Source: Gavia stellata (Eukaryota; Chordata; Aves; Gaviiformes; Gaviidae). Taken from it: a DNA stretch of 64,000 bases. The translations under genes and the position numbers were made by a program. Shown one piece after another: positions 25,501-40,500 of the stretch. The DNA is taken from contig NC_082613.1 of NCBI RefSeq assembly GCF_030936135.1, positions 4,092,001 to 4,156,000 of the forward strand. Direction: 5' to 3'. The notes under the pieces are model-generated. The model saw only the letters and a program-made list of their open reading frames with translations, searched no databases and was not told the DNA's origin. The number at the start of each line of letters is the position of its first letter. Within the stretch, counting starts at the first letter, position 1.

Positions 25501-28500
25501 CCCAGTTAAAGCTTTGCAGGTAGCACCATTAGAGGGGGGAATGTGGAAATGGAGGGATTGAGTCACCAAAAGTCTCAAGACCTGACAGCTGTGGAATAAG
25601 AGCACAAATTTGTGCAATAATAAAAAAATATCCCAGCTGTGAGTGCAGCCGTAAGATGTGGGGTTTTGTCTCTTTGTTCTTCTGTTTTGGGCCAGGCTGC
25701 TGTTGTGTTTAACAGCCGGATCCAGACCTTGGGACGCTATGCTTTCATCATACACTACTACCAGCCCAACCATCCCACCTTCCCCATGGAAGTGTTAATC
25801 AATGGTGGGCGTATCTGGCAAGGTAAGAAGAGCAGGGACCTGGGGGAAGCTGCTGGTAGGCAGAAGCCCTGGAAAGTTTTTCGTGCCAGAGGATAACTGT
25901 GGGTTCTCTAAGAAGTGCAAAGTTGAAGCAAGACTGACTCTTGCCTTCCAAACTGGGAGGGTGTGATGGGGACTGCAAGGGAAATGTGGGACCAATATGT
26001 TTGTTGTCTTTTCAGGTCACGCCAATGCTACTTTCTGCCCACATGGCTATGGGTGCCGGAGCCTGGTAGTTTCTGAGGACCAGATTGTCCTGGATGTTAC
26101 CGATAATGATCTGACTGTGGTTGTTCGAGTCCCAGAGGGCAAGCAGCTGTGGCTGGTGAGCTTCTCTCTGGGAAGTTCCCAGGGCATGCTGGATGAGGCT
26201 CCAGCAGGCCTGGAGTTTGTCCTTGGGGATTTTTGTCACTGTGTGACCACACGAATGTGTCCCACCATCACTCAGGTTCTGAACTACCCTAGGAAGTTGC
26301 AATCTCTAACCTTAGTGGTATAGAATTGAGGGCAGAATTCTCAGAGACTGAATCTGTATATGATGGTTATTCTTCACTGTGTGGTTTTGATACCAAAACA
26401 AGGCAGAAGTTGAAACTGTTGCTTTGCATACATAGCTTGTGATAATCCAGAATAAACCTTATTCTGGCCCCAGCAATATTTTGGACCTGCATAGCATTTT
26501 TTGTCCAGGCAGGTCTCGGGAGCAGGTAGCCCTTGTTATCGTCAGGCAACAGAACTAGAAGATTGTCCAAAATTTGGATAAGTGGCTGAAAGACAGAATT
26601 GGAAGTCAAGTGCCTTCATTCCTAGGAGTTTGAGATGACAGTGACTGCCTGCCTCCGTGCTAAAGCACAGCCAGTGCTGCCCTTTTGGGGTATCCTGCCT
26701 TTTTTTTACTCCAGTGAATTTGGGCCACTTCTCACAGGGAGCATTAGAGTAGGTGGACCCTGATGGACAGACCCCAATAGAGAGGTGGTCCCTGGTCTTT
26801 CAAGTACTTGGGCACTTTGTGTGTTATGTTATGTTCTGTTCTGTTCCAGCAAGGGATGAGCTGATGAGAAGTTGGTGCATTTGGACTTTTGAGTGAATTC
26901 ATTTTGGACTGCATCTGTCTGGCTCAGCTAAGGAGCCTGGCTCACCCATCTTGTCCTTGCTTGGCAGGATTACATCCTTGTGGTGCCTGAAGACAGCTAC
27001 AGCTCTCAGTACCTGCAGGAGGAACCCCTGGACAAGTCCTACGATTTCATCAGCAGCTGTGGCATCAACAGCTTTTACATCAAGTGAGACCCTTGGCTTT
27101 GGGTGGCTGCTCTGCTGTCCATGGGTTGCACGTTCCTCAGGGAGCAAAAACCCCTTCCCTTCATGGGCCCTGTGTGTGGCAGGGGAGGGATCCTGGTTAA
27201 GGCTTTCCTTGTCTGATGACCAAACCTGTGAGTGTTTGGGGGATCTCAGTGTCACAGGGCTGTTTCTCCCACTAATTCAGTACCTGTTGCTGCAGGAGAT
27301 CCTGCTGGATTTTGGGGTGGTGGGGAGGCTCTGGTGGTATGCAGCATAGTGATTCCTCCTGCCTTCCCCTGCAGTCCCAGCACATCGTCGAGGTTCTGCC
27401 GTGACTCTGCCATCTCGCTCTCCCTCTTCTACAATAACGGGGCACAGCCCTGCCGGTGCCACGAGGCAGGGGCGCGGGGCAGCCAGTGCGAGCCCTTCGG
27501 CGGGCAGTGTCCCTGCAAGTCCAACGTCATCGGGCGAGAGTGCTCCCGCTGTGCCACCGGCTACTGGGGCTTCCCCAACTGCAGGCGTGAGTTGTCCCAT
27601 CTCCCACTCTGCTTTCCCAGCACTTGCTGTTTTGCCCTTTGCAGGGCTGAGGCTGATTTGGGAAATGGCTGCATTTTCCAGCCCTGTCATGGCTCTGCTT
27701 GCATGAAAACAGCCCAGCTACCTGCAGAGTGGTTGAGCTCTGCATCCATTGCCTCGTGCTCTCCTTGGGCTGCCTGGGTCTTGCTCCCCCAAACACAGCC
27801 CCTTTTCTGCCCCTTCCAGCCTGCGACTGCGGGACACGTCTCTGTGATGAAGTGACAGGGCAGTGCATCTGCCCTCCGCACACCCTGAAGCCGGAGTGTG
27901 TCGTCTGCGAGCCCCAGACCTTTGGCTGTCACCCCCTCATTGGCTGCGAGGACTGCAATTGCTCTCGGCCCGGCGTGCAGGAACTGACGGAGCCAGGCTG
28001 CGACGTGGACAGTGGGCAGTGCAGGTGAGGGAGCCCTGTCCCAGTGCAGGGCACATCTGGCAGCATCCCTGGTCCCTGCTGGAGGGATGGGACTTGTCGG
28101 CAGGTTGCAGGGAGGAAGCGTGCAGGATGGGGAAATCCTTGTCAAGCACTGTGTCCCTGCCAGTGTGGGTGAAGCTCTGAAAGCCCAGCTGCTCCCTGCC
28201 CAGCAGCACAAGGCAGAGGTTTCTAATGCTGCGGCTCTTACATCCCATCCAGGTGCAAGCCCAATGTAATCGGGCGACAGTGTGACCTCTGTGCCCCTGG
28301 CTTCTACCATTACCCCAACTGCCGGCGGTGTGACTGCCACGAGGCTGGCACTGAAGCAAGCGTGTGTGACCCAGTCACGGGGCAGTGTCACTGCAAGGTC
28401 AGTCCTTCAATGCCTTCACGCGGTGCCTTTCTCCTCAACTCTCCTGCTCTGGCTATGAGGGTGAGGGGCTGTGGGTGTCTGGCGTGCTGGGAGGGAGCGG

Positions 28501-31500
28501 GGCTGCAGAAGGAGAATGCCTGTGTGCCTGAACTACAGCCAGCCTGCTCCATGTGGTGGTGGGTTCAGAGCACCCTGAAAGACTCCTTCTCCCCATCTTT
28601 CCTGGCCATTAAGGCTTACTCTTTGGGCTGTCATGGGGAAGATGGGCAGTCTGGGTCCAGCCCCATGTCGGAGCCTATTGCAGGTAAAGCTGTCAGCCCT
28701 GTTGACTCCTTCTGCTCCTGCACGACAGCAGAGTAGCTCAGTCTGCTGCTGAGCTGCCTGCTCCAGCTCCTTTGCAGGGCTCACAGGTGCTTTCTCCAAG
28801 TGAATTTAATGTTTGATGGGTGGTGTGCAAGCAAACCTGGTCAGGGACTGCTTAATTGTCTTTCAGCATCACATCATTGTGCTTTAATCACTTATATGGC
28901 CATCTCTATCCTCCACTAAGGCCTTATGAGAAGCTGCTGACACTGTTGAGCTTTGCTTGTCTTCCAGGAAAATGTGGAGGGCCCGAGGTGTGACCAGTGC
29001 CGCCTGGGGACATTTTCTTTGGATGCCAGCAACCCCAAGGGCTGCACTAAGTGTTTCTGCTTTGGTGCAACTGATCGCTGCCGCAGTGCTGAGAAGCACC
29101 GAGCTGAGGTGAGAGGGGCCAGGGGCCACCAGAGCCTGCAGTTCAGTTTTGTTCCCATCCACCTGGCTCCCTGCTGCCTTTGGGTCTCTGTCCTGCATTA
29201 ATCCTACCCCTCTGGAACATACGCTATGAGGAGGGTTCTCTTTGTCTCCCTGGGCCTGTCTCCCACTTCCAGTCCCTTTTCGTGGTCTCTGGGGTCTCAT
29301 AGTATGGAAAGTCAGGGGAGGGGGGGGACGACTGTGCCAGGCAGGAGGCAGGGGTGGTGCTCAGCTTTCCAGTGGCTTCATCAGGATGCCTTTGAGGTTG
29401 TGAGCCTGTTACCATCCTTTCTGCTGCTCTGGGACTTGCTCTTCTGGAGCATCAGCACCCGAATACATTCTGTAGCTCCACCAGAAGATCTACGGTTGCT
29501 CTTCCCCCACAGTTCGTCGACATGAACGGGTGGCTCTTGCTGAGCAGCGACCGTCAGGAAGTGCAGACAACCCTGAGCCTGCAGGAGCAGCTCCTCCACG
29601 CTGATCTCAAGAACCTCCCGGATGCCTACCAGGAGCTCTACTGGGTTGCACCCAGCTCTTACCTTGGGGACCGGGTAAGAGCACAGTGGCAGCCGGACCA
29701 GCAGTCCTGCACATCCCTGACCCCCCAACACGTGTGCCAGCAGCATGCCCACTGACATGCAGGCATTGCTCATGCTCCAGTTGAACATGGACAGCTCTGA
29801 CCCAGCTCAGTGGTGTAGACTCACAGCAACACATGCAATATGGATCTCCCTTAGGTTTCCTCCTACGGTGGGCACTTGCGCTATGAGCTTCACTCTGATC
29901 CACGGAGGGGTGACGTGTTCATTCCCATGGAGTCCCGCCCGGATGTCATCCTGAAGGTGCAGCCCGAGAAATTCACTGGTGCCCCCTGCTAATGCATGAG
30001 CAGGATGAGGTGGTGACTGACACCTTCCTTGCTTTTCCCAGGGAAATCAGATGAGCATCATGTTTCTGGAAGGCACCTACCCATCCCCAGGGGAGGTACA
30101 TGTAGGCCAGCTGCAGCTGGTGGAGGTGAGTTTGCACACACAAGTATGTACCAAGTTAAGTGCTCAGCTGCTACTGAAAGGACAAGTCTAGCATGTAGAC
30201 AGAAGGGACAATTGCTTTGAGCTCAGTATTTTAGGTGCTACCTATTGCAGCAGAACTGGCTGTGAAGATCCAGGGGCTCTTTTACCTGTGCAAAGGGGAG
30301 ACATCCCAGCAGCAGGGAAGTGAAGGCTAGGCTGGATGTTCATGTGCCTGTGCTTCCTGCCAGTAATGTCAGGTCTTCTCCCACTAGGGTAACTTCAGGC
30401 ACACAGAGACACACAACCCTGTGTCTAGAGAGGAGCTCATGATGGTGCTGGCAAACCTGGAACAGCTGCAGATCCGGGCACTCTTCTCCCAGCTCTCTTC
30501 CTCTGTGTCCCTGCGCCGCGTGGTCCTGGAGATGGCAACAGATACAGCTATGGGCATCCGTGCCAGCAACGTGGAGCTGTGCTTTTGCCCAGCTAACTAC
30601 CAGGGGGACTCCTGCCAGGTAAGGGTGAAAGCGGTCGTGCTGCTTCAGGCAGAGGCGGGGAGTCAAACAGTCACGTTTTGGGTCTCAGCCCCCCCTTGTG
30701 CTTGGTGTGGGTGGCAGCCGTGGGGTTTGGATGTTTGTGCAAAGCAGTGGTGCCAGAGTACCAGCTTCCAAGCTGACCCCTGAGGGCTTCAGTTGAAATT
30801 ACAGCTCAGGTTGTGCCCGAGGAAGGAGCAGCATCTCCCAGGCTCCCCCACACCAGCCCACTCTCAGCTCCCCTCCCACCGCAACACAGTGCGCCTGGGA
30901 GAGGTGCGTTAGCTGTATCTGCCCTCTTGGAAGAGACATGATGGGGAAATCGTTCAGGTGTTGCAGTCCAAAATTACATGCATGCAGTACCTTGGAATAG
31001 GTCCTTCTGTCTGGCCAATTATCTCCTATTGATAAGGAGCAGGAAGGAGCTGCACTGAAAGATCTTTGTTGTTGCTTTTAATCGCTTCTCCATCAGTACA
31101 ACCCTGTGGGAATTCTGTCATGGAAACTAAATTAGTCTCTTTGCTTTGCCTGCGTGTATTGGGCTGTTTTTCAGATCTCTGCCTTTTTCTCTGTCCTCAG
31201 GAATGTGCTCCAGGTTACTACAGGGACACCAAGGGGCTCTTTCTGGGAAAATGCATCCCATGTCATTGCAACGGCCACTCAGATCAGTGCCTGCCGGGGT
31301 CTGGGATATGCCTTGTAAGTAAACAGTGAAGCAGCGTGTTATTTTGGAGTTATAAGGTCTGTAGCCTGTGATTAAAAAGCTCTTCACATACTAACTGAGC
31401 TGGCAGGACTGTGCCTGAATTGGAGCATTAGCTGCATGTGCCATTTCAGGGGTGGTCCCGTTCAGGGTCAGTTTACAGTGAAAAACAGTTTTGGGAAAGA

Positions 31501-34500
31501 GGAGGGACTGAAGCATCCAGGTATCTGGTAGGGAATTCTTTGTGCAACCCACCATTTCTTGCTGTCAGTGCTAAGCCCACAACCTGCCTTTTCCTTGCAG
31601 AACTGCCAGCACAACACAGAGGGAGACCACTGTGAGCGATGCAAGGATGGCTACGTAGGCAGCCACTCTGCCGAAGAACCACTACAGTGTGTTGGATGTC
31701 CGTGCCCTCTTTCAGTTGCCTCCAACAAGTAAGCACCCTCGGATGGGATTGCCTGTTTGGCCTCACTGTTTAACCACTGGGAACCATGCTGTGCCACATC
31801 AGGGCACTGGCTTGGCGCTGGCAAGTGTCCCAAACCATGTCCATGGCCTCTTACCCAAGGGCCCAGCAGCCCACACTGAGCGCTCAGCTCTCCTGGCACC
31901 ACGTCAGGGGTAACTGCACCTTCCTGTTTACCCCTTATCGTTCCAGTTTTGCCATTGGTTGTGTCCACAAGGGCTCCAACACACAGTGCCTCTGCAAGCC
32001 TGGCTACGCTGGATCCAACTGTGAGCGGTAAGCGTGATGGCACCCATGTTTCTGGGGCCTCAGACACACTAGTCCCATGCAGCCACTGCTGTGGCAGAAG
32101 AGAATTTGTCCTAGTAAAGGCTGCAGAGGAAACGGTTGACTCTGCCCCCAGTGTGCTTTGCTCTGGCAGGATTTCTTTTAATCCTTTTCAGCCTGCAAAT
32201 GCCCTATTTCTGTCTCCACTGCTGATATATTGTGTTACTATGGGTGTATTAGCTGTGCTTTGCCTTGATTTGTGACAAAGGCACCTTTCTGGTGTATCAT
32301 GAGGCAAAACACAAAGTGCTTTGAGATCCCTGAGGGTTGCAGCAGTTACAAGCATTTGATGCTCGCACTGTTATAATTGCACAAGACTCAAGCATGGTGC
32401 AGGCACGACCTGTGGGGATCCCCTCAATGCCTGGCTGTGTTTTAACTTGCTGTATTTCTCCAGGTGTGCCCCAGGATACTATGGCAATCCCTTGGTGATT
32501 GGCAGCTCGTGCCAGCCCTGCAACTGCAGCGGGAACACGGATCCCAACATGCTGTTCAGCAGCTGCGACTCCCTGACAGGCGCCTGCACAGGGTGCATGC
32601 ACCACACGGCTGGCGCACGGTGCGAGGTCTGTGCCCCCGGCTACTACGGGGACGCAGTGGCAGCCAAGAACTGCACACGTGAGTGGGGCAGGCAGCAAGC
32701 ACTGGGAGGGGAAGATGGACAGACTGACCGTGGACATATTTAGCACCTTAGCCAGGCAGTGCGTTGCCCCAGTGAGTCACACGCATGGTTGCACATGTTG
32801 CAGGCATCCTCTAAAGGGGGGATAATGGGGAAGAAAACAACTCCAAAAACCTGCCCTCCAGCATCACAACTCCATAACCTCCAATCCACCCCTAAATGTG
32901 AGCCGCTAAACCACACCCAGGCTGGAATGGTCTTGCCCCAAGCAGCTACTGCAATAGTGGTGCTGGCACTCCCTTGGGAGCGTGTGTTTGCACAGTGCAC
33001 TCCCAGCACTGCTCATCTCCATCTGGGAACAGTAACCAAATTGCAGCTCACAAAAGGGGGTCTGCCCTGGGCAGGTGTCATGGGAATAAGTTGTCAGGAG
33101 AAGCAAATTCAAGAGGAGACAGGCTCTGTCTTTGCTCCGACTGTGACAGATAAGGGGGGAATAAGATTCTCTGTTGGAAATAAGGTTTGTGAGTGGCTGA
33201 GCAGGCTCTTCAATGTATAACTGGATGTATTTTTCCTGGGCAGAGTGCAACTGTTCGCCTTGTGGGACTGACTCATGCCATCCACGAACTGGCCAGTGCT
33301 TCTGCAAGACTGGAGTGACAGGCCAGCACTGCGACCACTGTGAGGTAAGGGCCACCTGCATACTGGGATGGTGCCTGTCCTTGGCACAGGGACGAGGGGC
33401 AGCCCTGGTGTGTCATCCCCAGGCCTGTGAGCAGAGTGGTGCTGGCAGCTGCAGTGGCAGCCAGCTGGTTAAGGATGGATTTGAATGATCCGCTTATGAA
33501 TGGTGAAAGCCTATTAAAAATCTGTCAGCAAGCGATGGAGGCAGCGTTGAGCTGCAGCCTGGGCAGTAATGCGGTACCCTTTGGGAAATTGAAATAAACC
33601 CCATTTCCATGCATGCATCCAGCCAGCATGGTCATTGCAGGGCAAGGGCAAGTTTGCAGGGCAGTGCTGTGGTGTGTCTGGGCTCTTACTGCAGCTCCAC
33701 ATCTTTGCTGTGTTGATAGGACTTTTGTCGTGGTCAAGACACTCCTAGAAAGCAAGACTGGGGTCCCACGTCGCCTCAGCCTGCCCCAGGAGGGAGGCAC
33801 CCATGCCCTCTTGCTGAACAGGGCACCCACTGTCATGCTTTTCCCTAGGAGGGGTACTATGGCTTCGAGGGATGCTCTGGCTGCCAGAGGTGTGACTGCG
33901 ACGTTGGCGCTGTGGGGAGCAGCTGCCACGCACAGACTGGCCAGTGCAGCTGCCTGCCTGGTGTCAGTGGCTTGCGCTGCCAGCAGTGCACCCCGGGCTA
34001 CTGGGGCTTCAGCGAGAGCGGCTGTACAAGTGAGTCCTACCTCCTGGGTGTTGGGTCCTGCACGTGGAGTAGCGCGACAAGGTGTTGGTGGCACACGTGC
34101 TTGTTGAATTGTTTTAAGGTGGAAAGTTTTCCACCTTTAACTGCTATCTGAGGTCCTGTGCATGTTGCTAGGTTGCACAGGGAAACCCCCAGCAGTGGCA
34201 TGTAGATAAGCAGGGATGCAATTGTACAGCTGGAATAAAACCACCCCTTCCCCTCCCTCTGGGGTGGTAACAGCATAAAATGATGCCGCGGGCGTTTTCC
34301 TGTTACTAAACTTGGCAGAGTGCGAGTGCAGAGGGGGCTCCTGCGACCCGCGTACTGGCGAGTGCACCTGCTCCAATGGGCTGACAGGGAAGCAGTGCGA
34401 TGTCTGCATGCACAAGTACGAGATCCCTGTGGCAAACGGTCCAGACAGCATGCTGTGTGAAGGTCTGTATCCTGCACTCCTGGGGAAAGAGGCGAGGGAA

Positions 34501-37500
34501 ACCCTGGGAAAGGGCCCTGTGCTGACTGCTCCGTTCCCCTGGCAGTGTGCGACAGCTGCGTCCTGCTTCTGCTGGAGGACCTGCAGAGCATCGAGATGTC
34601 CTTCCCCTCCATTCACAGCCAGCTGGTCAACCTCAACGCCAGCTCCATCGCCTGGGCTCGCCTCCATGGTCTCAACAGCACTATGGCGACTGTCGCTGTA
34701 TGTGGGAGGTTTAACATCACTTTCTGCCCATGGCTCTTGGCCCATTGGCCTGATTTTGCCTCTTTTTTTCCAGAACCAGCTGCGTGAGTACCAGAGAGCC
34801 ATGAACAAGATCAGGCAAAGGGCTGACGAGCTGGAGGATGAGAACGTGGACCTCACGCAGGACCTGAACGCGCTGCAGCACAAAGTAGGGTATTTCTCCA
34901 TCTTCCTCCCCTTGCCAGAACACAAGTCCCTCATTTTACCTAAAATGAGGGCTTTGAAGGCTGTGAGGAGCCTAGTTCAGGCAGGATGGATCTCCTGCCC
35001 AGCCAGCACTAGGCTTGGGGTCTCTTACTTAGATGCTCAAGCTAGATTATCTGCCTTCCTCGCTTAGAGGTCTGTTAAACATCTTTTGATATTGAGGGTT
35101 GCTTCTTGATTTATTACTTGCTTTTGAGGTGGCTCTAACTTTAACCAGTGAAAATAAATTCAATAAAATGTCGTTTATAGAAGAAGCATACGAGGAAGGA
35201 ACGTAAACATCCAGGTCCATCCTGGATGTATCCATGCTGTGGCAGGGAGAGCCTGGGCCCTGTCAGCAAATGAGTCAACCCTTTTTATTGTAATAGTCCT
35301 TGGAGGCCTCAGTATAGCAACAGCTTTTGCAAGATGCAATCTATATACAGTCTGAAAAACACCAGTTGTGTCTTCAGAGAACTTATAAACTGAGCAAGAT
35401 TTTATTTTATTTGATTTGATTTATAAACTGCCTGCTCCTAATCTAAGGGAGAGGGCAAAGTCTCTATTTGATGATGTATGTCCCCAGGCAGCTGCATGGA
35501 CAAACTACCTCTGTGTGTACGTACGTCTACATTCTGAATGGCCAAACTGCAGCCCTCCATCTCTTCTTGTGTCCTGGTCAGGACCCAGGTGGGCCTGGCT
35601 CTAGGGCTTTTCCTGTGTTAAGAGTGCAGGACAGTCCTGTCCTCTGTGGTCTTAGGATTGTTTCAGGATCCAGACCCTGTTGCACTGGAGCTGCATTTAT
35701 TGTTTGTGCTTCTCTGAAGGTGCTAAATAAGACCATCACTAAATGCATCATAGGTGAGCAGCACAGGGCAGGCTGTTGGAGGAGACATGGTTCAAGGACC
35801 TCAAAATCTGCACATTCCCAAGCCTTATGTGCATCTTCCCTGCTGACAGATCATGTAAAACATAATCTCATACTTCAGCTAAGTCAGTGGTTTTTGTTGT
35901 AGATGACAATGACTCACAGAGAAGCAAACCGGATTGAGCAGCACACAAGAGAGACTTACCAGAGGGGGGAGCAGCTCCTGCTAAATATCCAAAGCATTCA
36001 GAAAGGCATTGCAGGTAGGTAAAAAGAAGGGTCTCTGCTTTGTGGGTTTTTCCTGCTGGGATGCCACACTCTTGCTTTCAAACAGCACTGAGTACTGCAT
36101 CACTTAGAAAGAGCCATGGAGAAAACAAGGAGAAACACAAATGAAATTGAGATCCCTGCAGAATTCTGGCTGTTCAGGTAGATCAGGCTTATTGTGAGTC
36201 CCAGCTGTTTGGCTAAACACAGTCTTTGGAAAAAACACTGTAAACTTGCACACATGCTATTAAAATGCATAAAACCAGGGCAATCTGCACTACTGCTTCA
36301 GGAGAGGTTTAGCAAAACAGGGAGCGAGTGGATCTAGGAGAGGAGGTAAAGCCACAAAAAGATGCTTGGGATGTAGCATGCGTTACTATAACGGCCAAGG
36401 AGACAGAAATGTGGGCCAATACCTCTGAGTGATCGTGAGCAATTCGTGTGCCTGAGTACTGCATGAAAGCTGGCTGCACTTTCTTGAGGTTGATATAAGA
36501 GAGGAAGGATCTTGGGGGATTATGAAGGACCTGGGTTGGTCAGTGCTAATGGGGGATCTGGATTTCTCTGCAGACTTGGTGCGGCAGATGGCCAGGTTTG
36601 GGGCAGCAAACGCCAGCACCACCTCCACCGAGGAGTTTCGACAGAAGATGGCCGAGGTGGAAAGAATGCTGAGGGAGATGAAGGAGCGGAGTCTGGGCAG
36701 CCAGGAGGAGCTGGCAAGGCGCGAGCAAGAGGAGGCTCAGAAGTGTGAGTCTGTCTTAGTGGCGTGGGACAGGGCTGCACACATCCTGCTGGGTCTACCT
36801 TTCCTTGAAGCCTGGCTTGGAGCCCATGTGAACACTACACATCATGGTCACATTTGGAGAGAGCTGTTAATAAAACGGGCACCCCCCCTACAAGTTTTAC
36901 AGTAGTTTTAGAGTCCCCTGTGACACTCCATTTATGGTTCCTTTTCCCTTAAGGTGAATTTTAGAGCAGATTGTACTAGCTGGGTAGTTCTGTTTGGTGA
37001 CCGAAAATTACAACCCTTAGAACCAGGAGTTTCCATTATTATGTATGCATCACATGTGGATGTGAATAAGTCACCCTATGTTTCTTCATATTCGCTGTCC
37101 CAGGAAAGGGGGCCAGGGTAACAACCAGCAGCCCACCACCCTCAGCAGCTCTGCCATCCTGAGGGCATCCCTCGCAGGACCAAGGGCTTGAATTGTGCTG
37201 CCACACAAAGCCCCACTGCATAACCAGGCATGCTGGCACTGTGGGAAGCCAGCAGTTCTGATTAACAGGCAGTGGCAAAACACAGTTCAGCAGCTGAAAA
37301 CTGGAAAACTGGCCCTTGCTAGAAATAAGTAATTTTTCACAATGGGAGTAATCAAGCACTGGAACAGGCTTCAGGTGGGGTTTCTCCATCATCTAGAGCC
37401 TTTCAGGCATGGCTGAGTGTCTTTCTGAAGGAGATCCCATCCCTCTCACCAGCACTGAGGGTTTGGAGACAATTTTGGATGAGATCCTGTGCTATCCAGG

Positions 37501-40500
37501 CTGAAAGAGGGAAAGAGGGAGGGAAGTTGGTCACTTCTGGCCTTGATACCTGCTAAGTGAGACTAGAACCAGGCTTTTCCATAGCCTTTAACACAGGAGG
37601 ATGAAATTGGCAACAGTTCTCATCTCCTTCATCCTCAGTGCTGCATCGGGTGAAGAGTGAGTTGCATGCCCGCTGGGAGTTCAACCAGGACCTGGTGAGC
37701 AGCATCCGGGACCAGCTGGCACAGCACAGCTCCCAGCTGATGGATCTCCGTGATGCCCTCAACGAGGCCGTGAACAAAACCAGGCAGACAGAGGATTTGA
37801 ACAGCCTGAACCGCAACAACCTGGAGGAGAGTCAGGTAGGCCTTCACCAGGTGGTCCCGTACCGCCCATACTGCAGTGAGGGGGGGCCCTACCGTGGTCC
37901 TGCCAGTGCCTAACCCTGTGGCTATGTGTCTAGCAAAAGAGCCGTGAACTCCAAAAGCAGCATGCGCTGGTGCAGGAGACCCTGAGGATGGCCAAGGACT
38001 CCCTGGCCCAGGTCTCTGACTTTCTACAGAAGATGGAGAGAGCAAAGGAGGTGAGCGATGGAGGTACTTTGGCATGGGCAGAGTGCAGGGGGGTGGCAGT
38101 CCTCAGGAGTGATGTGTGTCCTTGCAGGCGTACGAGAAGCTGGCAGCCCTGCTGGATGGGGCGAAGCTGCCCCTGACTGAGCGGGTCAAAAAGTTCTCCC
38201 CGGCCAGCAGCAAGATCCCCATCGTGGAGCAGGCGGAGGAGCATGCCCGGCTTCTGGATGAGCTTGCAAGGAACCTGTCCAGGTGAGGCACCAGTCCTGA
38301 CACTCAGTAGTCAGGCCATCTCCTACCAGAGTTAGGGATGGGAAACTGCAGCTTCACACCATGGCAGGGGAGCAGCGGGGTGCCATCTCCAAAGCTTTAT
38401 CGTGGAAAACATGTTGTGATGAGGAACCCAAAGGGGTTTGTCTGTGGGGGCATGGGCAAGAAACCAGCCTGAGCGGTCTCTGTGAACTTGATGGCTTCAT
38501 CTTCCAACACAGCATTATCCAGGGCACAAACCAGGATGGCTTTATCCAGCGGGCAATCGATGCCTCTAATGCCTACGCCAGCATCATTGAAGCTGTGAAA
38601 AAAGCCGAGCAAGCAGCCCACGATGCTGATGAGGCGGCCAGCGAGGCTTTGATGGTACGTGCTGTGGGGAGCCCTGTTAAGATGAGCAAAAGCAAAAAAC
38701 TCCCTGACAGTCCTCCAGCTTTTCACACCCACATGTAGGGCTGTGCTGTCCCTTCCCTCTGAGATTTGAGCACTTTGTTATGTGCCAGAGAGCAGAGCCT
38801 CTGCCATGACTGGGGCCAGACTTGGGGGATTTGGGTCTCTCCAATCATGCCCCAACAGCACACCCCACTGCAGTTGTCTGAATAAGCATTTTTGTGTGCA
38901 GTTAGGGCCGGAGACGGGAATTTCCTCTTCAGACTCCCAGGCAGTGCATGTTTGTTTTACAGAGTGTCATGTCAGAAAATCTTGGGACCATCTCTAAAGA
39001 GCTGAAGAGGAACAGTAGCAACCTGGAGGAGGCTGTGAGGAGAGAGCAGAGAAAACTCAACGGGGGTGAGAGAGGTTCCTTGCCGGGTCTGATGTCCTTT
39101 GGGCTGGACTGAGATCCAACACACAATATATGCATTTCTTTAATTGCAGCTATTAAAGGCACTCTGCAGACAGCAAAGGACAAGCTGGCTGACCTCCGTG
39201 TGAAGAAGGAACAGCTCCTGAGCCAGCTCCAGTCTGTGAAGGACATGCTGGGCAGGGACCAAGGTTTGTCCTGGGGTAGCTAGACTGATTCTCTCTGCTC
39301 CCTTCCTCATGCCCAGACTGTGACCCAAGGGTGCTTCCTTTCCACTCCTCGCCATCCCAGAGATTTTCCTCCTTTCTTTCCAGAGGACACGAAAGAGATG
39401 ATCCAGAATGCCAAAGCAGCAGCTGCCGAGGCCAACGAAACAGCTGCAAGAGTGGAAGATACCCTGAGCACCATGAAGAAGAATCTGGATGAGTGGAAAG
39501 ACCAGTACGGAGACCTTCGAAATGAAGACCTGAACCAGGCAGTCCAGGATGCCAGAAAATCTGGTGAGTGCTGAGCCTGCTGGGCTGCCAGGGCTGAGTC
39601 TGGCGTGAGCCAGTGCAGGAACAGATGTCCCTAGAGAGCTCTGTGATTTTGGAAGCTGTGCTTTGCAGCTCCAGGTCAAGAGTAGAGGGAGGTAGCAGCT
39701 GATACTGGGTGCTTTAAGTCCTGTCCCTTTATTTTTTTCTCTCCCTGCAGTGTCTATATCACCTATACCTTTACTGCAGGAGATTGCATGCACTACAGCA
39801 TTTTCACAACCCCCCATCAAGGCTGCTGGATTTAGGGGATCATTCTGTGACTCTGCTCCCAGCTGCTGCTGCTTTGACTTGCATGTCTCAAAACTGCCTG
39901 GGCTTTACAGCTCCCTTCCTCACTAACCTTCAAAATCCCTGGCTCCTCTCCAACCCCAGTGTCCAGCCTGGAAAGCACCATCCCACTGCTGCTGGGGAAG
40001 CTGAGCAGCCTGGAGAACAGGAGGAACAAGAATGCCACCGTGTCGGAGAACATTGTGCGGATCCGGCAGCTCATCACGCAGGCGAGGAACGCCGCCAGCA
40101 AGGTAAGTTCATGGGAGGGTGAGGATTGTGCACGGGGTGCCAGGGGCTTGGGGTGAATGAGGGCTTACTTGAGGGTGGTATACAAATAGGAGAGGTATCT
40201 AGAAGAGGTCTGGGGCCACCAGGCAGGGTCCCTTTCTTATGGGAAGACTCCAGAAAAGGCTTTTGATTTGGTAGAGCTGGCAATGACAAGAAGCAGCAGC
40301 AGTGGTTTCAGTGCCATGGGTTTGGATTTCTCTCTCTCCAGGTGAAAGTCCCCATGAAGTTCAACGGCAGCTCAGGTGTGCAGGTCCGGATGCCCAGCAA
40401 CCTGCAGGATTTGGCAGCCTATACATCCCTCAAATTCTACATCCAAAACCCCGAGCCCAGGAGCCGGCAGCAATGGCAGGACGGCACAGAGGAGGGGCGG

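Noticed and set aside
27687-28391. A 234-codon minus-strand open frame
   Set aside because: It is a shadow of the GC-rich LE12-LE15 exons on the opposite strand.
34137-34934. A 265-codon minus-strand open frame
   Set aside because: It is antisense to LAMA5 exons w43-w45 and the introns between them; no protein character.
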